From positions 186,001 to 250,000 of the forward strand of contig NZ_SNZC01000002.1 in the NCBI RefSeq assembly GCF_004363695.1: DNA of 64,000 nucleotides, read 5' to 3'. The notes below the pieces were generated by a model, which saw only the letters and a program-made list of their open reading frames with translations, was not told the DNA's origin and made no database searches. Shown here in pieces: positions 1 through 9,157 of this stretch. This stretch comes from Flavobacterium cheniae. Lineage in GTDB: Bacteria; Bacteroidota; Bacteroidia; Flavobacteriales; Flavobacteriaceae. Numbering within the stretch: the stretch's first letter is position 1; the number at the start of each line of letters is the position of its first letter. The position numbers and the translations under genes are program-made.

Positions 1-49
1 GGAATTGTGATTTGGGATTTATTTCAGAAGATGAAATAAACAATAAATA

Positions 50-571
50 TTAATCTCCATAGATAATTCCCCAAAAACCAATTTTCAAAGTATAATTTAC
101 AAATTCCTGACCATCGTATTTTTCTGTTCTTAACTTTATTTTTCGATTTAAGTTTTTATCACTAATTTCAATATCATAATAATTTCCACCTTTTCCAGTA
201 TGATGGTAAACATCTGTTACATTACCTGAAACTATTATTTGCTCATTTATTATCAAAGCATTACTTACAATTATTGAAAATCGAGTAAAAAAGAACAAAC
301 TAAAAAAAATCAATATTGAATATACTAAAGGAGCAAAAACTCGATCAAACTTTTTTGGCTTCTCTCTTTCTTGTTTTACAACTTTAGAATAAAATTTATA
401 AACAAAAAAAGCTAGTATACCCGACAAAATAATAATTGGAAAAATTAAATTTTGAATCACTAAATCTGTTGCTTTACCAATCTCAATAATATTGAAAGGA
501 GAAGTGTAACTTGCGAAGAAAGCTGTAAAAAGACCAAAAACAATAGGAAAAATTATTTCTTTTTTCATCAT
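50..571 (-). CDS. Hypothetical three-helix membrane protein
   Basis: I do not recognise this 173-residue protein. It has three hydrophobic segments at about residues 8-25, 42-60 and 84-104, then a polar C-terminal part of about 65 residues that looks like a small beta-rich soluble domain (GNVTDVYHHTGKGGNYYDIE). An ATG at 571 (or 568) is preferred over a TTG at 580. With the ATG it begins 5 bases after the stop of the upstream FolK-dNK gene, so the two are probably co-transcribed. The Lys/Arg-rich loop between helices 2 and 3 suggests that loop is cytoplasmic. No function can be assigned from sequence alone. Confidence 0.65.
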   Translation of the reverse strand: MMKKEIIFPIVFGLFTAFFASYTSPFNIIEIGKATDLVIQNLIFPIIILSGILAFFVYKFYSKVVKQEREKPKKFDRVFAPLVYSILIFFSLFFFTRFSIIVSNALIINEQIIVSGNVTDVYHHTGKGGNYYDIEISDKNLNRKIKLRTEKYDGQEFVNYTLKIGFWGIIYGD

Positions 572-576
572 TTTCT

Positions 577-1710
577 TCAATTAACTAACTTCTTTTTAAT
601 ACTACCCAAAACTATTATATAATCCTCCTGCTTTTTCACAAAATCTAAATCCGAAACATCAATAATCAAGACATTTAAATTGGTTTGTGTTTTGATGTAA
701 TCCAAATAACCTTGATTAATTTTTTCTAGATAATCTGCCGGAATTTCTTGCTCGTAACTTCTGCCACGCTTTTTGATGTTTTCCAAAAGACGGTCGGTGT
801 TTTGATACAAATACACATACAAATCAGGTTTTGGCATTTCTTTGTGAATGATGTCAAACATAGTTTTGTACAAACGAAATTCGTCTTCTTGAAGCGTTAC
901 TTTCGCAAAAATCAAAGATTTAAAAATATGATAATCTGCAACCACAAAATCTTTGAACAAATCAAATTGCGCTAAATCATCGGATAATTGTTGGTATCTA
1001 TCGGCTAAAAACGACATTTCTAATGGAAACGCATAGCGACTTTGATCTTTATAAAATTTTGGTAAAAACGGATTGTCTGCAAAACGTTCTAACACTAATT
1101 TGGCATTGCAATCTTCCGCTAATTTGGTTGACAAAGTCGTTTTTCCAGCACCAATATTTCCTTCAATAGCAATGTAATTGAATTGTTGTAATTGTAATTT
1201 TTCAATTGGAGAAATTACAGAATGAACAGCTTTAATTTCGCTTTTATCTTCGGTTTGAAGTAATAGTTGCGCAATAGATTTCTTCAACGTTGGATGTTCC
1301 CAATTCAATCCCAAGTCCATCATCGGTTGCAAAACAAATTTTCTGTTTTGCATTAATGGATGTGGAACTTGCAGGGTTTCGGTAGAAATAATTTCTTCAT
1401 CAAAAGCAATGATATCTACATCAATAATTCGAGCTTGATAACCGAAATTTTTGGAACGAACTCTACCTAATTTCTTTTCCACTTTTAAAACCTGCTTCAG
1501 AACTTTTTGAGCCGATTTTGATGTGTGAATTAGAATTGCAGCGTTATAAAAAGGTTCGCTCTCAAAACCCCAGGCTTGCGTTTCATAAATTTTAGAAACC
1601 TTTATAACTGTTGCTACTTCATTATGAATCAAATCAATACAAGACTGAATCGTTTCTAATCGATTGCCTTGATTGCTTCCTAAAGATAAAATTACCTGAT
1701 GTTGACTCAT
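577..1710 (-). CDS. folK: Bifunctional HPPK (FolK) / deoxynucleoside kinase fusion
   Basis: This 377-residue protein joins two enzymes. Residues 1 to about 160 are 6-hydroxymethyl-7,8-dihydropterin pyrophosphokinase, a folate-synthesis step: it has GSNQGNR near the N-terminus and the metal-binding Asp pair D97/D99 in RIIDVDI. Residues about 178-377 are a deoxynucleoside kinase of the dCK/dGK type, with the P-loop GNIGAGKT at 184-191, an ERF motif and an arginine-rich RGRSYEQE lid. The ATG at 1710 was chosen because it begins directly with the HPPK fold; upstream in-frame codons are basic and unlike the family. HPPK-dNK fusions are known in Flavobacteria. The nucleoside preference (deoxyadenosine is likely) is inferred. 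Confidence 0.9.
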   Translation of the reverse strand: MSQHQVILSLGSNQGNRLETIQSCIDLIHNEVATVIKVSKIYETQAWGFESEPFYNAAILIHTSKSAQKVLKQVLKVEKKLGRVRSKNFGYQARIIDVDIIAFDEEIISTETLQVPHPLMQNRKFVLQPMMDLGLNWEHPTLKKSIAQLLLQTEDKSEIKAVHSVISPIEKLQLQQFNYIAIEGNIGAGKTTLSTKLAEDCNAKLVLERFADNPFLPKFYKDQSRYAFPLEMSFLADRYQQLSDDLAQFDLFKDFVVADYHIFKSLIFAKVTLQEDEFRLYKTMFDIIHKEMPKPDLYVYLYQNTDRLLENIKKRGRSYEQEIPADYLEKINQGYLDYIKTQTNLNVLIIDVSDLDFVKKQEDYIIVLGSIKKKLVN

Positions 1711-1825
1711 ATTGGCAAAATAACAAACAATTTTAGACTTATAATTTACCTTTCTTGTTTTTTTATGAACATGTAACAATTTTATGCTTTTAACTACTAA
1801 TTAGGTAATTAATAAATAAATTGAA

Positions 1826-3592
1826 ATGAGATTTTTAGGAAATGTATTAGCTACAATTGTAGGTATATTTATTTTTTGCATGATTTTTTTCTTCGGAATT
1901 ATAATCATTGGTGCCATTGCGGGAAGTGGCGAAGATACTGTTAGTGTAAAAAAGAATTCGGTTATTGAATTGGATTTATCAAAAGTATCTTTAGACTACG
2001 CTGGAAAAACAAATTACAAAGACTTCAATTACTTTGAAGCGCATCATGATGGTGTTACCGATATTTTAAATGCGATTGAAGCAGCTAAAACAGATGACAA
2101 AATTAAAGGAATTTCTATTTTAAATAATCAATCACAGTTAGGATTAGCGCAAAGCAAAGCCGTTCGTGATAAATTAGAAGAGTTTAAAAAATCGGGCAAA
2201 TTCGTTTATGCTTATGCAAATTATTATAGCCAAGGCGAATATTACTTGAATTCGGTTGCCGATCAAGTGTATTTGAATCCAATGGGAGAAGTTGATTTTA
2301 AAGGTCTTTCTTCTGAAATTATATACATGAAAGATTTACAAGAGAAATCGGGTGTAAAAATGGAAGTTATTCGTCATGGAAAATACAAAAGTGCAGTAGA
2401 ACCATTCTTAGCACAAGAAATGAGTCCGGAAAATCGCGAACAAATGACGGTTTTATTGAATTCAGTTTGGAATACAATTGTTGCCGATATTTCTAAAAGC
2501 AGAAAATTATCAGTTGCTCAATTAAATGCTATTGCCAATACTTTAGGTGCAAGAACTCCAGAATTAGCGTTAGCTAATAAATTAGTAGATAAAGTAGCTT
2601 ATGAAGATGAGTATCACGATATGATTAGAGCGAAATTAAAAGTAGACAAAAAAGAAAAATACGATATTGTTAGTATTACTGATTATGCTAAAAAAGCATC
2701 TTCTACTGTTGAAGATTACTCTAAAAATGACATTATTGCTGTAATTTATGCTCAAGGTGAAATTGCAGGTGGTGAAGGTGATGTTAATGTAATTGGCGAA
2801 GGTTCTATTAAACGCTCTTTACAAGAAGCTCGTGAAGATAAAGATGTAAAAGCAATTGTTTTACGTGTGAATAGTCCCGGAGGAAGCGCTTTAACTTCTG
2901 AATTGATTTGGAGAGAAATCGAAATCACTAAAAAAGTCAAACCAGTAGTTGTTTCTATGGGTAATTATGCAGCTTCAGGTGGTTATTATATTGCAGCTAA
3001 TGCGGATAGAATTTTCGCTGAACCAAATACGATTACAGGTTCAATTGGAGTTTTTGGTATGTTACCCAACATGAACCAACTAGGTAAAAATATCGGAATT
3101 AATGCCGAACAAGTAAAAACACATGAAAACGCAAGCGGATACAGTGTTTTTGAGCCAATAGACGAAAATTTCAAAGGATTTGTTTTAGAAAGCATCGAAA
3201 AAACATACGCTACTTTCTTAAAACGTGTAGCTGATGGCAGAAAAATGACAACAGCTCAAGTAGATGCAATTGCACAAGGAAGAGTTTGGACAGGTGTTGA
3301 CGCACACAAACTTGGTTTAGTTGATGAAATCGGAGGTTTAGATGCAGCAATCAAATACGCAGCTAAACTTGGGAAAACTTCTTCTTATAGAACAGAAAAC
3401 TATCCAGAATACGAAAAGAGTTTTGAAGATATGTTAGCTAATTTTACCGGAATGGCGATGTTTAAAACCAAAGAACAATTACTAAAAGAACAATTAGGCG
3501 AAGAAGGTTTTCAAATGCTAGAACAAATCAAACGTGTGAAGAGCAGAAAAGGTATTCAAGCAATAATGCCTTACGAAATTCAGATTCATTAA
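1826..3592 (+). CDS. sppA: Signal peptide peptidase SppA, 67K type
   Basis: This 588-residue membrane serine protease of peptidase family S49 degrades cleaved signal peptides and membrane fragments. An N-terminal membrane anchor (about residues 8-32) precedes two tandem SppA domains, as in the long E. coli-type enzyme. The catalytic dyad is visible: the lysine in GKYKSAVEPF (K188) in the first domain and the serine in YAASGGYY (S384) in the second, followed by the conserved TGSIGVFG. It is transcribed divergently from folK and ends at a strong hairpin terminator. Its length and both catalytic residues agree with a functional enzyme. Confidence 0.95.
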   Translation: MRFLGNVLATIVGIFIFCMIFFFGIIIIGAIAGSGEDTVSVKKNSVIELDLSKVSLDYAGKTNYKDFNYFEAHHDGVTDILNAIEAAKTDDKIKGISILNNQSQLGLAQSKAVRDKLEEFKKSGKFVYAYANYYSQGEYYLNSVADQVYLNPMGEVDFKGLSSEIIYMKDLQEKSGVKMEVIRHGKYKSAVEPFLAQEMSPENREQMTVLLNSVWNTIVADISKSRKLSVAQLNAIANTLGARTPELALANKLVDKVAYEDEYHDMIRAKLKVDKKEKYDIVSITDYAKKASSTVEDYSKNDIIAVIYAQGEIAGGEGDVNVIGEGSIKRSLQEAREDKDVKAIVLRVNSPGGSALTSELIWREIEITKKVKPVVVSMGNYAASGGYYIAANADRIFAEPNTITGSIGVFGMLPNMNQLGKNIGINAEQVKTHENASGYSVFEPIDENFKGFVLESIEKTYATFLKRVADGRKMTTAQVDAIAQGRVWTGVDAHKLGLVDEIGGLDAAIKYAAKLGKTSSYRTENYPEYEKSFEDMLANFTGMAMFKTKEQLLKEQLGEEGFQMLEQIKRVKSRKGIQAIMPYEIQIH

Positions 3593-3609
3593 TCTATACT
3601 ACAAACATG

Positions 3610-3646
3610 AAAATCCCAAAGACTATTTGTTTTTGGGATTTTTTTT
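3610..3646 (+). terminator. Rho-independent terminator of sppA
   Basis: An 11-bp stem (AAAATCCCAAA with TTTGGGATTTT) and an 11-base loop are followed by a T run. Confidence 0.85.
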
Positions 3647-3689
3647 ATAAGTTTCACACAAAATTAATAGATTTTAAGGCAATTGGTAT

Positions 3690-3697
3690 TAATTTTG
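3690..3697 (+). promoter_or_regulatory. Putative -7 promoter element for the AsmA-like gene
   Basis: TAATTTTG matches the Bacteroidota -7 consensus TAnnTTTG and lies 37 bases before the ATG at 3735. No clear -33 TTG was found. Confidence 0.45.
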
Positions 3698-3734
3698 TAA
3701 GGCTTAAATCAAATTCACTTCAAAAAATACAATT

Positions 3735-6326
3735 ATGTTAAAGAAAGTTTTAAAAGGACTTGGGATATTTCTTTTGGTAACCATCATCGCATTGGCAGCA
3801 GCGCCATTTTTATTCAAAGACAAAATCAAGGAAATGATTGCTAAAACTTTGAACGAAAATGTAAATGCCAACATCGCGTTTGAAGATGTAGATTTAAGTT
3901 TATTCAAAAGTTTTCCGCAAGCTAATGTTACGATTGAAAAATTGAGCATTATTACAAAAGCACCTTTTGAAAAAGACACCCTTTTATATGCTGGTGAAAC
4001 CAATGTAACCATGAGTGTAAAAGAACTTTTTAAAGGAGATGGCGAAGCAATGAATTTAGAAAGTTTTAGTGTGGTTGACGGAATTGTAAACATCATTTTT
4101 AATAAAGATGGTTTAGGAAATTTTGACATTGCATTAAAAGAAGATGAAGAAAAAAAACCTTCTGATAGCAAACCGTTTGCCTTGAATATTCAGGATTATG
4201 AAGTAGAAAATTTAAAATTTACTTACATTGACGAAGGTTCAAAAATGAAAATGGTTTTAGACAGCATTAATCATGAAGGAAAAGGAAATTTTGCTGCTCA
4301 AAAATTAGATTTAGAAACTAAAACCACAGCAAAACTATCTTTTGATATGGACAAAATGAACTACATGAACAATGTAGCCATTTCATTAGATGCCATTTTA
4401 GGAATTGATTTAGAAAAAAGCAAATACGAATTCAAAGACAACAAAGCCTTAATCAATCAATTGCCATTAGAATTCAACGGATTTATTCAAATGGTGGAAG
4501 CGGGTCAAACCTATGACTTGACATTCAAAACACCAACTTCTGATTTTAAAAACTTTTTGGGATTAATTCCAGCAGCTTATTCAGGCGATATCAACAAAGT
4601 AAAAACAACGGGGCAATTTTCGGTAGACGGAAAAGTAAAAGGTAATTTAACTGATACTACGATTCCTGCTTTTGATGTAAAAATTGCGTCTAATAATGCG
4701 TCTTTCCAATATCCAGATTTACCAAAATCGGTTAAAAATATCGTAATTGACACACACATTATCAACGAAACTGGTTTAATGAACGACACGTATGTGAATT
4801 TGAACAAACTTTCGTTTTCAATAGACCAAGATGTGTTTAATGCAAAAGCCAACATTAGAAACATCGCAACAAATGCTTTAGTTGATGCCGAATTAAAAGG
4901 AACTATCAATTTAGCGAATGTTACCAAAGCCTATCCAGTAAAATTAGACAAACCGTTAACCGGAATTTTAAAAGCAGATGTTAAAACGAAGTTTGATATG
5001 AAATCAGTTGAAACTTCTCAATATCAAAACATTCAAAACTCTGGAATTGTAAGTTTAACAGGATTCAATTACGAAGGTCCAGAGATGGCGAAACCTTTCA
5101 AAATCAATCAAGCTGCCGTTGCATTTAATCCGAGTCAAATCCGTTTGAATCAATTTGATGCCAAAACAGGAACATCCGATTTACAAGTAACAGGAACGTT
5201 AGATAACTTTTATGGATTTGTATTCAAAAACCAAATCTTGAAAGGAAATTTCAATATGAATTCGACAAAATTAGTAGTTTCTGACTTCATGGCACCAACT
5301 ACGACCACTACAGAAGAAGGTAAAAAAACTACTGAAGCTGTTAAAATTCCTTCGTTTTTAGATTGTAGTGTTACTGCAAAAGCAAAAACCGTAGTTTACG
5401 ACAATTTGAATTTGCAAGATGTTTCAGGAAATATGGTAATTCGTGACGAAGCGGTAACTTTAAACAATTTAAAAATGAGTGTTTTTGGAGGAAATATCGG
5501 TTTAACTGGAACTGTTTCAACTAAAGGAAAAACACCAACGTTTAACATGAATTTAGGCCTAGATAAAGTCAATATTGCCGAATCGTTTACACAATTAGAC
5601 ATGCTAAAATCGATTGCTCCTATTGCTGGTGTGATTAACGGAAAATTGAATTCGACAATTAAATTATCGGGTGATTTACAACAAGACATGACACCAAATT
5701 TAAAAACTATTTCGGGTGATTTATTTGGGCAGTTACTTTCAACTACGGTTAATGATAAAAACTCAGCAATGTTGACTGCATTGAGTTCAAATATGAAATT
5801 CATCGATTTAAACAAGTTGAATTTAAACGACGTTAAAGCTGCCTTATCATTCAAAGACGGAAAAGTAAATCTAAAACCAATGGATATCAAATACCAAGAT
5901 ATTACAGTAAATGTTGGTGGAACGCATGGATTTGATCAAACTATGAATTACAATTTAAAATTTGATGTTCCTGTGAAATATTTAGGAAAAGACGTAACTA
6001 ATTTAATTGCAAAATTAACGCCTGCCGACCAACAAAAAATAACCAGTATACCAGTAAATGGTCTAATGACAGGTAACTTTTCGCAACCTAAATTCAATAC
6101 CGATTTAAAACAAGCTTCTACCAATTTAACTACGCAATTGGTTAAAATGCAAAAGGATAAATTAGTAAATCAAGGAACAAGTGCTTTAGGAAATTTAATT
6201 GGCGGAACAAAACCAAACACGGCAACTGACACCACAAAAACAACTACAACTCCAAAAGAAGATATTAAAACCAAAGCAACCGGTGCTATAAAAGATTTAT
6301 TAGGAGGGAAAAAGAAAAAAGAATAA
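3735..6326 (+). CDS. AsmA-family protein
   Basis: This 863-residue protein has one N-terminal membrane helix (about residues 5-27), then a long beta-rich periplasmic region. It has the AsmA_N-like start and an AsmA-like C-terminal segment around residues 560-790 (FDVPVKYLGKDV region). AsmA-like proteins of the VPS13/TAM superfamily are thought to form a hydrophobic groove that bridges the two membranes and moves phospholipid, or otherwise to affect outer-membrane assembly. The C-terminal tail, about 50 residues rich in Thr and Lys, is low complexity. It is monocistronic, between two terminators. The lipid-transport role is inferred from the family. Confidence 0.85.
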   Translation: MLKKVLKGLGIFLLVTIIALAAAPFLFKDKIKEMIAKTLNENVNANIAFEDVDLSLFKSFPQANVTIEKLSIITKAPFEKDTLLYAGETNVTMSVKELFKGDGEAMNLESFSVVDGIVNIIFNKDGLGNFDIALKEDEEKKPSDSKPFALNIQDYEVENLKFTYIDEGSKMKMVLDSINHEGKGNFAAQKLDLETKTTAKLSFDMDKMNYMNNVAISLDAILGIDLEKSKYEFKDNKALINQLPLEFNGFIQMVEAGQTYDLTFKTPTSDFKNFLGLIPAAYSGDINKVKTTGQFSVDGKVKGNLTDTTIPAFDVKIASNNASFQYPDLPKSVKNIVIDTHIINETGLMNDTYVNLNKLSFSIDQDVFNAKANIRNIATNALVDAELKGTINLANVTKAYPVKLDKPLTGILKADVKTKFDMKSVETSQYQNIQNSGIVSLTGFNYEGPEMAKPFKINQAAVAFNPSQIRLNQFDAKTGTSDLQVTGTLDNFYGFVFKNQILKGNFNMNSTKLVVSDFMAPTTTTTEEGKKTTEAVKIPSFLDCSVTAKAKTVVYDNLNLQDVSGNMVIRDEAVTLNNLKMSVFGGNIGLTGTVSTKGKTPTFNMNLGLDKVNIAESFTQLDMLKSIAPIAGVINGKLNSTIKLSGDLQQDMTPNLKTISGDLFGQLLSTTVNDKNSAMLTALSSNMKFIDLNKLNLNDVKAALSFKDGKVNLKPMDIKYQDITVNVGGTHGFDQTMNYNLKFDVPVKYLGKDVTNLIAKLTPADQQKITSIPVNGLMTGNFSQPKFNTDLKQASTNLTTQLVKMQKDKLVNQGTSALGNLIGGTKPNTATDTTKTTTTPKEDIKTKATGAIKDLLGGKKKKE

Positions 6327-6351
6327 ACACAAAGTTGTAAAGAAAAAAATA

Positions 6352-6382
6352 AAACCCTTTCAAATTAGAAAGGGTTTCTTTT
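6352..6382. terminator. Bidirectional terminator between the AsmA-like and DUF2797 genes
   Basis: A perfect 10-bp stem (AAACCCTTTC with GAAAGGGTTT) with a 6-base loop is flanked by A-rich sequence on the left and T-rich on the right, so it can serve both convergent genes. Confidence 0.8.
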
Positions 6383-7173
6383 TATAAACTCATCTTCACC
6401 ACATAACCTTCATAGGTTCTTACATTAAAAACAGTTCCGTCTTCAAAAAGTAAATATTGGCCTTTTATTCCGGATAACTTACCAGTAAAATTTGGTGTTT
6501 TATCTAAATTCAAACTTGTTACTTTTTTAGGATATTGTAAAACTGGAAAATCGAGTTGAATGATTTTTTCTTCCTTTGGAAAATAATCTTTTACTTCATT
6601 GGGTAACCAATCCAATACTTTATTACGTTCTGAAATTAAATCCATGTTAGGTACTTCATTTTTTAGCATTTTCTGCCAATTGGTTTTATCTGCAAAATGG
6701 TTTTTCAATGCTACTTCGGTAATTCCAGCTAAATATCTATTTGGCACTTCTACAATTGGAATAGCTTGCACAGCACCTTGGTCAATCCATCGCGTTGGCA
6801 CTTGGGTTTTTCTTGTAACTCCTACTTTTACTTCACTAGACAAAGCTAAATATACCACATGAGGTTGCAATTGCACACGTTTTTCATAAGCTAAATCTCT
6901 ATCTTCAATATCTAAATGCGCGGTGCTTAATTCGGGTTTCATAATCCAATCGCCTACTGCTGGGCTGCTCATAAAACAATCGTAACAAAATCCTTGTCGA
7001 AAAATCTTTTTAGCTTTTCCGCAATTTAAACATTGGTAGCCTTGAAACTCAATTTCGATGTCTTTTCCTAAAAGTTGGTTGATGTTTAAAAAACTATTTT
7101 CAAAAACCAAATAATACTGAATTGGGTTACCAAATTCAGTTTGCATTTTTGAAAGTGTGCCTTGATATATCAT
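6382..7173 (-). CDS. DUF2797 zinc-ribbon protein
   Basis: This 263-residue protein matches my recollection of the DUF2797 family. A zinc ribbon is seen near the N-terminus with cysteines at 48, 51, 63 and 66 (C-x2-C-x11-C-x2-C). It is followed by a GIY-YIG-like core (VYLALSSEVKVGVTRKTQ, then RWIDQGA) resembling the fold found in UvrC and homing endonucleases. Whether it is catalytic is unknown. It is convergent with the AsmA-like gene and divergent from the GH3 gene, so it is probably monocistronic. The function is unassigned; nucleic-acid binding is only an inference from the fold. Confidence 0.8.
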   Translation of the reverse strand: MIYQGTLSKMQTEFGNPIQYYLVFENSFLNINQLLGKDIEIEFQGYQCLNCGKAKKIFRQGFCYDCFMSSPAVGDWIMKPELSTAHLDIEDRDLAYEKRVQLQPHVVYLALSSEVKVGVTRKTQVPTRWIDQGAVQAIPIVEVPNRYLAGITEVALKNHFADKTNWQKMLKNEVPNMDLISERNKVLDWLPNEVKDYFPKEEKIIQLDFPVLQYPKKVTSLNLDKTPNFTGKLSGIKGQYLLFEDGTVFNVRTYEGYVVKMSL

Positions 7174-7194
7174 TTCGTCTAAAGATTTTCTTTT

Positions 7195-7227
7195 TTGTAC
7201 AATTATTTGAAAAAAATACTATTTTTG
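7195..7227 (+). promoter_or_regulatory. Putative promoter of the GH3 gene
   Basis: TATTTTTG at 7220-7227 matches TAnnTTTG. A TTG at 7195-7197 could be the -33 element, with a 22-base spacer. The ATG follows at 7275. Confidence 0.45.
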
Positions 7228-7274
7228 GTAAAGTTATTATTCCAATTTAATAATTCAAAATTAGCAATAGGTAA

Positions 7275-8786
7275 ATGCCATTACAAATAATAAATTCTTT
7301 TGCCACTTGGATTTTAAAAAAGCGAATTCATCAAATGGAATTGTTTTTAAAATATCCGCATGAAGTGCAAGAAGAGTTACTTTTCAGCCTTATAAAATCA
7401 TCCGAAAATACACAAATAGGGAAAAAATACGACTTTTCTTCTATGAAGAGTTATACTACTTTTTCAGAAAGAATTCCTGTTTCTAGCTATGAAGAATTAG
7501 AACCTCTTATTGAAAAAACCAGACAAGGCGAACAGAATGTTTTTTGGCATTCCAATATTAAATGGTTTGCAAAATCGAGCGGAACAACTAATGCAAAAAG
7601 CAAGTTTATTCCCGTAAGTTCAGAAGCATTAGAAAATTGTCATTACAAAGCCAGTAAAGACTTATTATGTTTGTACTTGAACAACAACGAAGAGTCGCAA
7701 ATGTTTACTGGAAAGAGTTTGCGTTTGGGCGGAAGCAAACAATTATACGAAAACAACAATACTTTTTTTGGTGATTTATCAGCAATTTTGATTGATAACA
7801 TGCCCATTTGGGCTGAATTTAGTTCTACACCAAGCAGTAAAATATCGTTAATGGGCGATTGGGAAACCAAACTTCCAGCAATTATCAATGAAACCATCAA
7901 CGAAAACGTTACGAGTTTGGCAGGCGTTCCAAGTTGGATGTTAGTTTTACTTCAAAAAGCATTAGAAACCACTGGAAAATCTAATTTATTAGAGCTTTGG
8001 CCAAATGCAGAAGTGTATTTTCATGGTGGTGTCAATTTTGACCCGTATAGAGAACAATACAAGAAATTATTTCCAAAAGAGAGTTTCAAATATTACGAAA
8101 TTTATAATGCTTCGGAAGGATTTTTTGCCATTCAAGACCAAAATGATTCTAACGAATTATTATTGATGTTAGATTACGGAATTTTCTACGAATTTATTCC
8201 GATGGATACTTTTGGTACATTAAACCAACGCGTTATTCGATTAAATCAAGTAGAATTGAACAAGAATTATGCTTTAGTAATCACTACAAATTCAGGTTTA
8301 TGGCGCTATTTAATTGGCGATACGATTCGATTTACTTCATTAAGTCCGTACCGAATTAAAGTTACCGGAAGAACCAAACATCACATCAATGTTTTTGGAG
8401 AAGAGTTAATGGTTGAAAATACCGATGCTGCTATTACTAAAACGTGTAAAGAATTTAATTGCGAAATCACTGATTATACCGTTGCTCCTATTTTTATGAC
8501 TGAGAAAAAGAAAGGAGCTCACGAGTGGATCATTGAATTTAAGACCAAGCCAGACAACATAGAAAATTTCAGAAAAGCTTTAGATGAAAACCTTCAGCAT
8601 TTAAATTCGGATTACGAAGCAAAACGATACAACAATATGACACTAAATCCGTTAGTATTAAATGTTGCGAGAGAACAATTGTTTTATGATTGGTTAAAAC
8701 AGCAAGATAAATTAGGTGGTCAACACAAAATCCCTAGACTTTCAAATGAAAGATTGTATTTAGAAAGTCTATTAGCTTTACAATAA
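7275..8786 (+). CDS. GH3-family acyl-adenylating protein
   Basis: This 503-residue protein belongs to the GH3 family, named after plant auxin-responsive GH3 amidosynthetases of the ANL adenylating superfamily. Visible family features include the nucleotide-binding SSGTTNAKSKFIPVS (about residue 105), YNASEGFFA in the middle, and LWRYLIGDTIRF followed by KVTGRTKHHINVFGEEL near the C-terminal domain boundary. Plant members join amino acids to hormone acids; the substrate of the bacterial proteins is unknown. A small lipoprotein gene starts 6 bases downstream, so they are probably co-transcribed. Membership of the family is clear, but the substrate cannot be deduced. Confidence 0.9.
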   Translation: MPLQIINSFATWILKKRIHQMELFLKYPHEVQEELLFSLIKSSENTQIGKKYDFSSMKSYTTFSERIPVSSYEELEPLIEKTRQGEQNVFWHSNIKWFAKSSGTTNAKSKFIPVSSEALENCHYKASKDLLCLYLNNNEESQMFTGKSLRLGGSKQLYENNNTFFGDLSAILIDNMPIWAEFSSTPSSKISLMGDWETKLPAIINETINENVTSLAGVPSWMLVLLQKALETTGKSNLLELWPNAEVYFHGGVNFDPYREQYKKLFPKESFKYYEIYNASEGFFAIQDQNDSNELLLMLDYGIFYEFIPMDTFGTLNQRVIRLNQVELNKNYALVITTNSGLWRYLIGDTIRFTSLSPYRIKVTGRTKHHINVFGEELMVENTDAAITKTCKEFNCEITDYTVAPIFMTEKKKGAHEWIIEFKTKPDNIENFRKALDENLQHLNSDYEAKRYNNMTLNPLVLNVAREQLFYDWLKQQDKLGGQHKIPRLSNERLYLESLLALQ

Positions 8787-8792
8787 AATTGT

Positions 8793-8960
8793 ATGAAAAA
8801 TAAAACCTTACTTTTATCCTTATTGATTTTACTTGTTTCGACTCTTTCGTGCGGGCCAAGACGCTATAAATGTGGACCATACAGAAAATGTGATAATTTT
8901 AAAGAAAAAATCAAAAACAACTCAATTTACAAAGAATTTAACAAAGACTATTACTGTTAA
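8793..8960 (+). CDS. Small cysteine-containing lipoprotein (55 aa)
   Basis: This short gene begins 6 bases after the GH3 stop. The product starts with MKNKTLLLSLLILLVSTLSC, a lipoprotein signal with a loose lipobox and the lipidated Cys at 20. The mature peptide of about 36 residues has Arg/Tyr/Cys-rich CGPRRYKCGPYRKCDNF, and its last residue is also Cys. A strong terminator follows. It resembles in design, but not closely in sequence, the second small lipoprotein at 10757-10891 on the other side of the OmpA/PD40 gene. The function is unknown. Confidence 0.65.
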   Translation: MKNKTLLLSLLILLVSTLSCGPRRYKCGPYRKCDNFKEKIKNNSIYKEFNKDYYC

Positions 8961-8986
8961 TCGGATATAATTACAGAATTCACAAT

Positions 8987-9026
8987 AAAATCGATTTACT
9001 TAAAATGCAGTAAATCGATTTTTTTT
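8987..9026 (+). terminator. Terminator after the GH3/lipoprotein unit
   Basis: A 14-bp perfect stem (AAAATCGATTTACT with AGTAAATCGATTTT) with an 8-base loop is followed by a T run. Confidence 0.85.
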
Positions 9027-9078
9027 GCGTTTTATCGAAAAAAAGGAAGAAAATATAACAAAAAAAATATTTTTTGTG

Positions 9079-9107
9079 TTTGTTTAATAAAAATAACACT
9101 AATTTTG
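9079..9107 (+). promoter_or_regulatory. Promoter of the OmpA/PD40 gene
   Basis: TTTG at 9079-9082 and TAATTTTG at 9100-9107 are separated by 17 bases. This is a good match to the Bacteroidota sigma-A consensus. It leaves a 50-base leader, and strong expression is plausible for an abundant envelope protein. Confidence 0.6.
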
Positions 9108-9157
9108 CACGCGTTTTAACGAATCATTAACTAATTATTATTTAAGCAATTAAATTT

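Noticed and set aside
1..53. Possible end of a plus-strand gene running in from the left edge, with a stop at 51-53 (another frame stops at 37-39).
   Set aside because: Only about 16 codons are visible and two frames are equally open, so no product or frame can be supported.
748..975. Plus-strand open frame of 75 codons.
   Set aside because: It is antisense to the kinase half of the FolK-dNK gene; its sequence has no start context or family resemblance.
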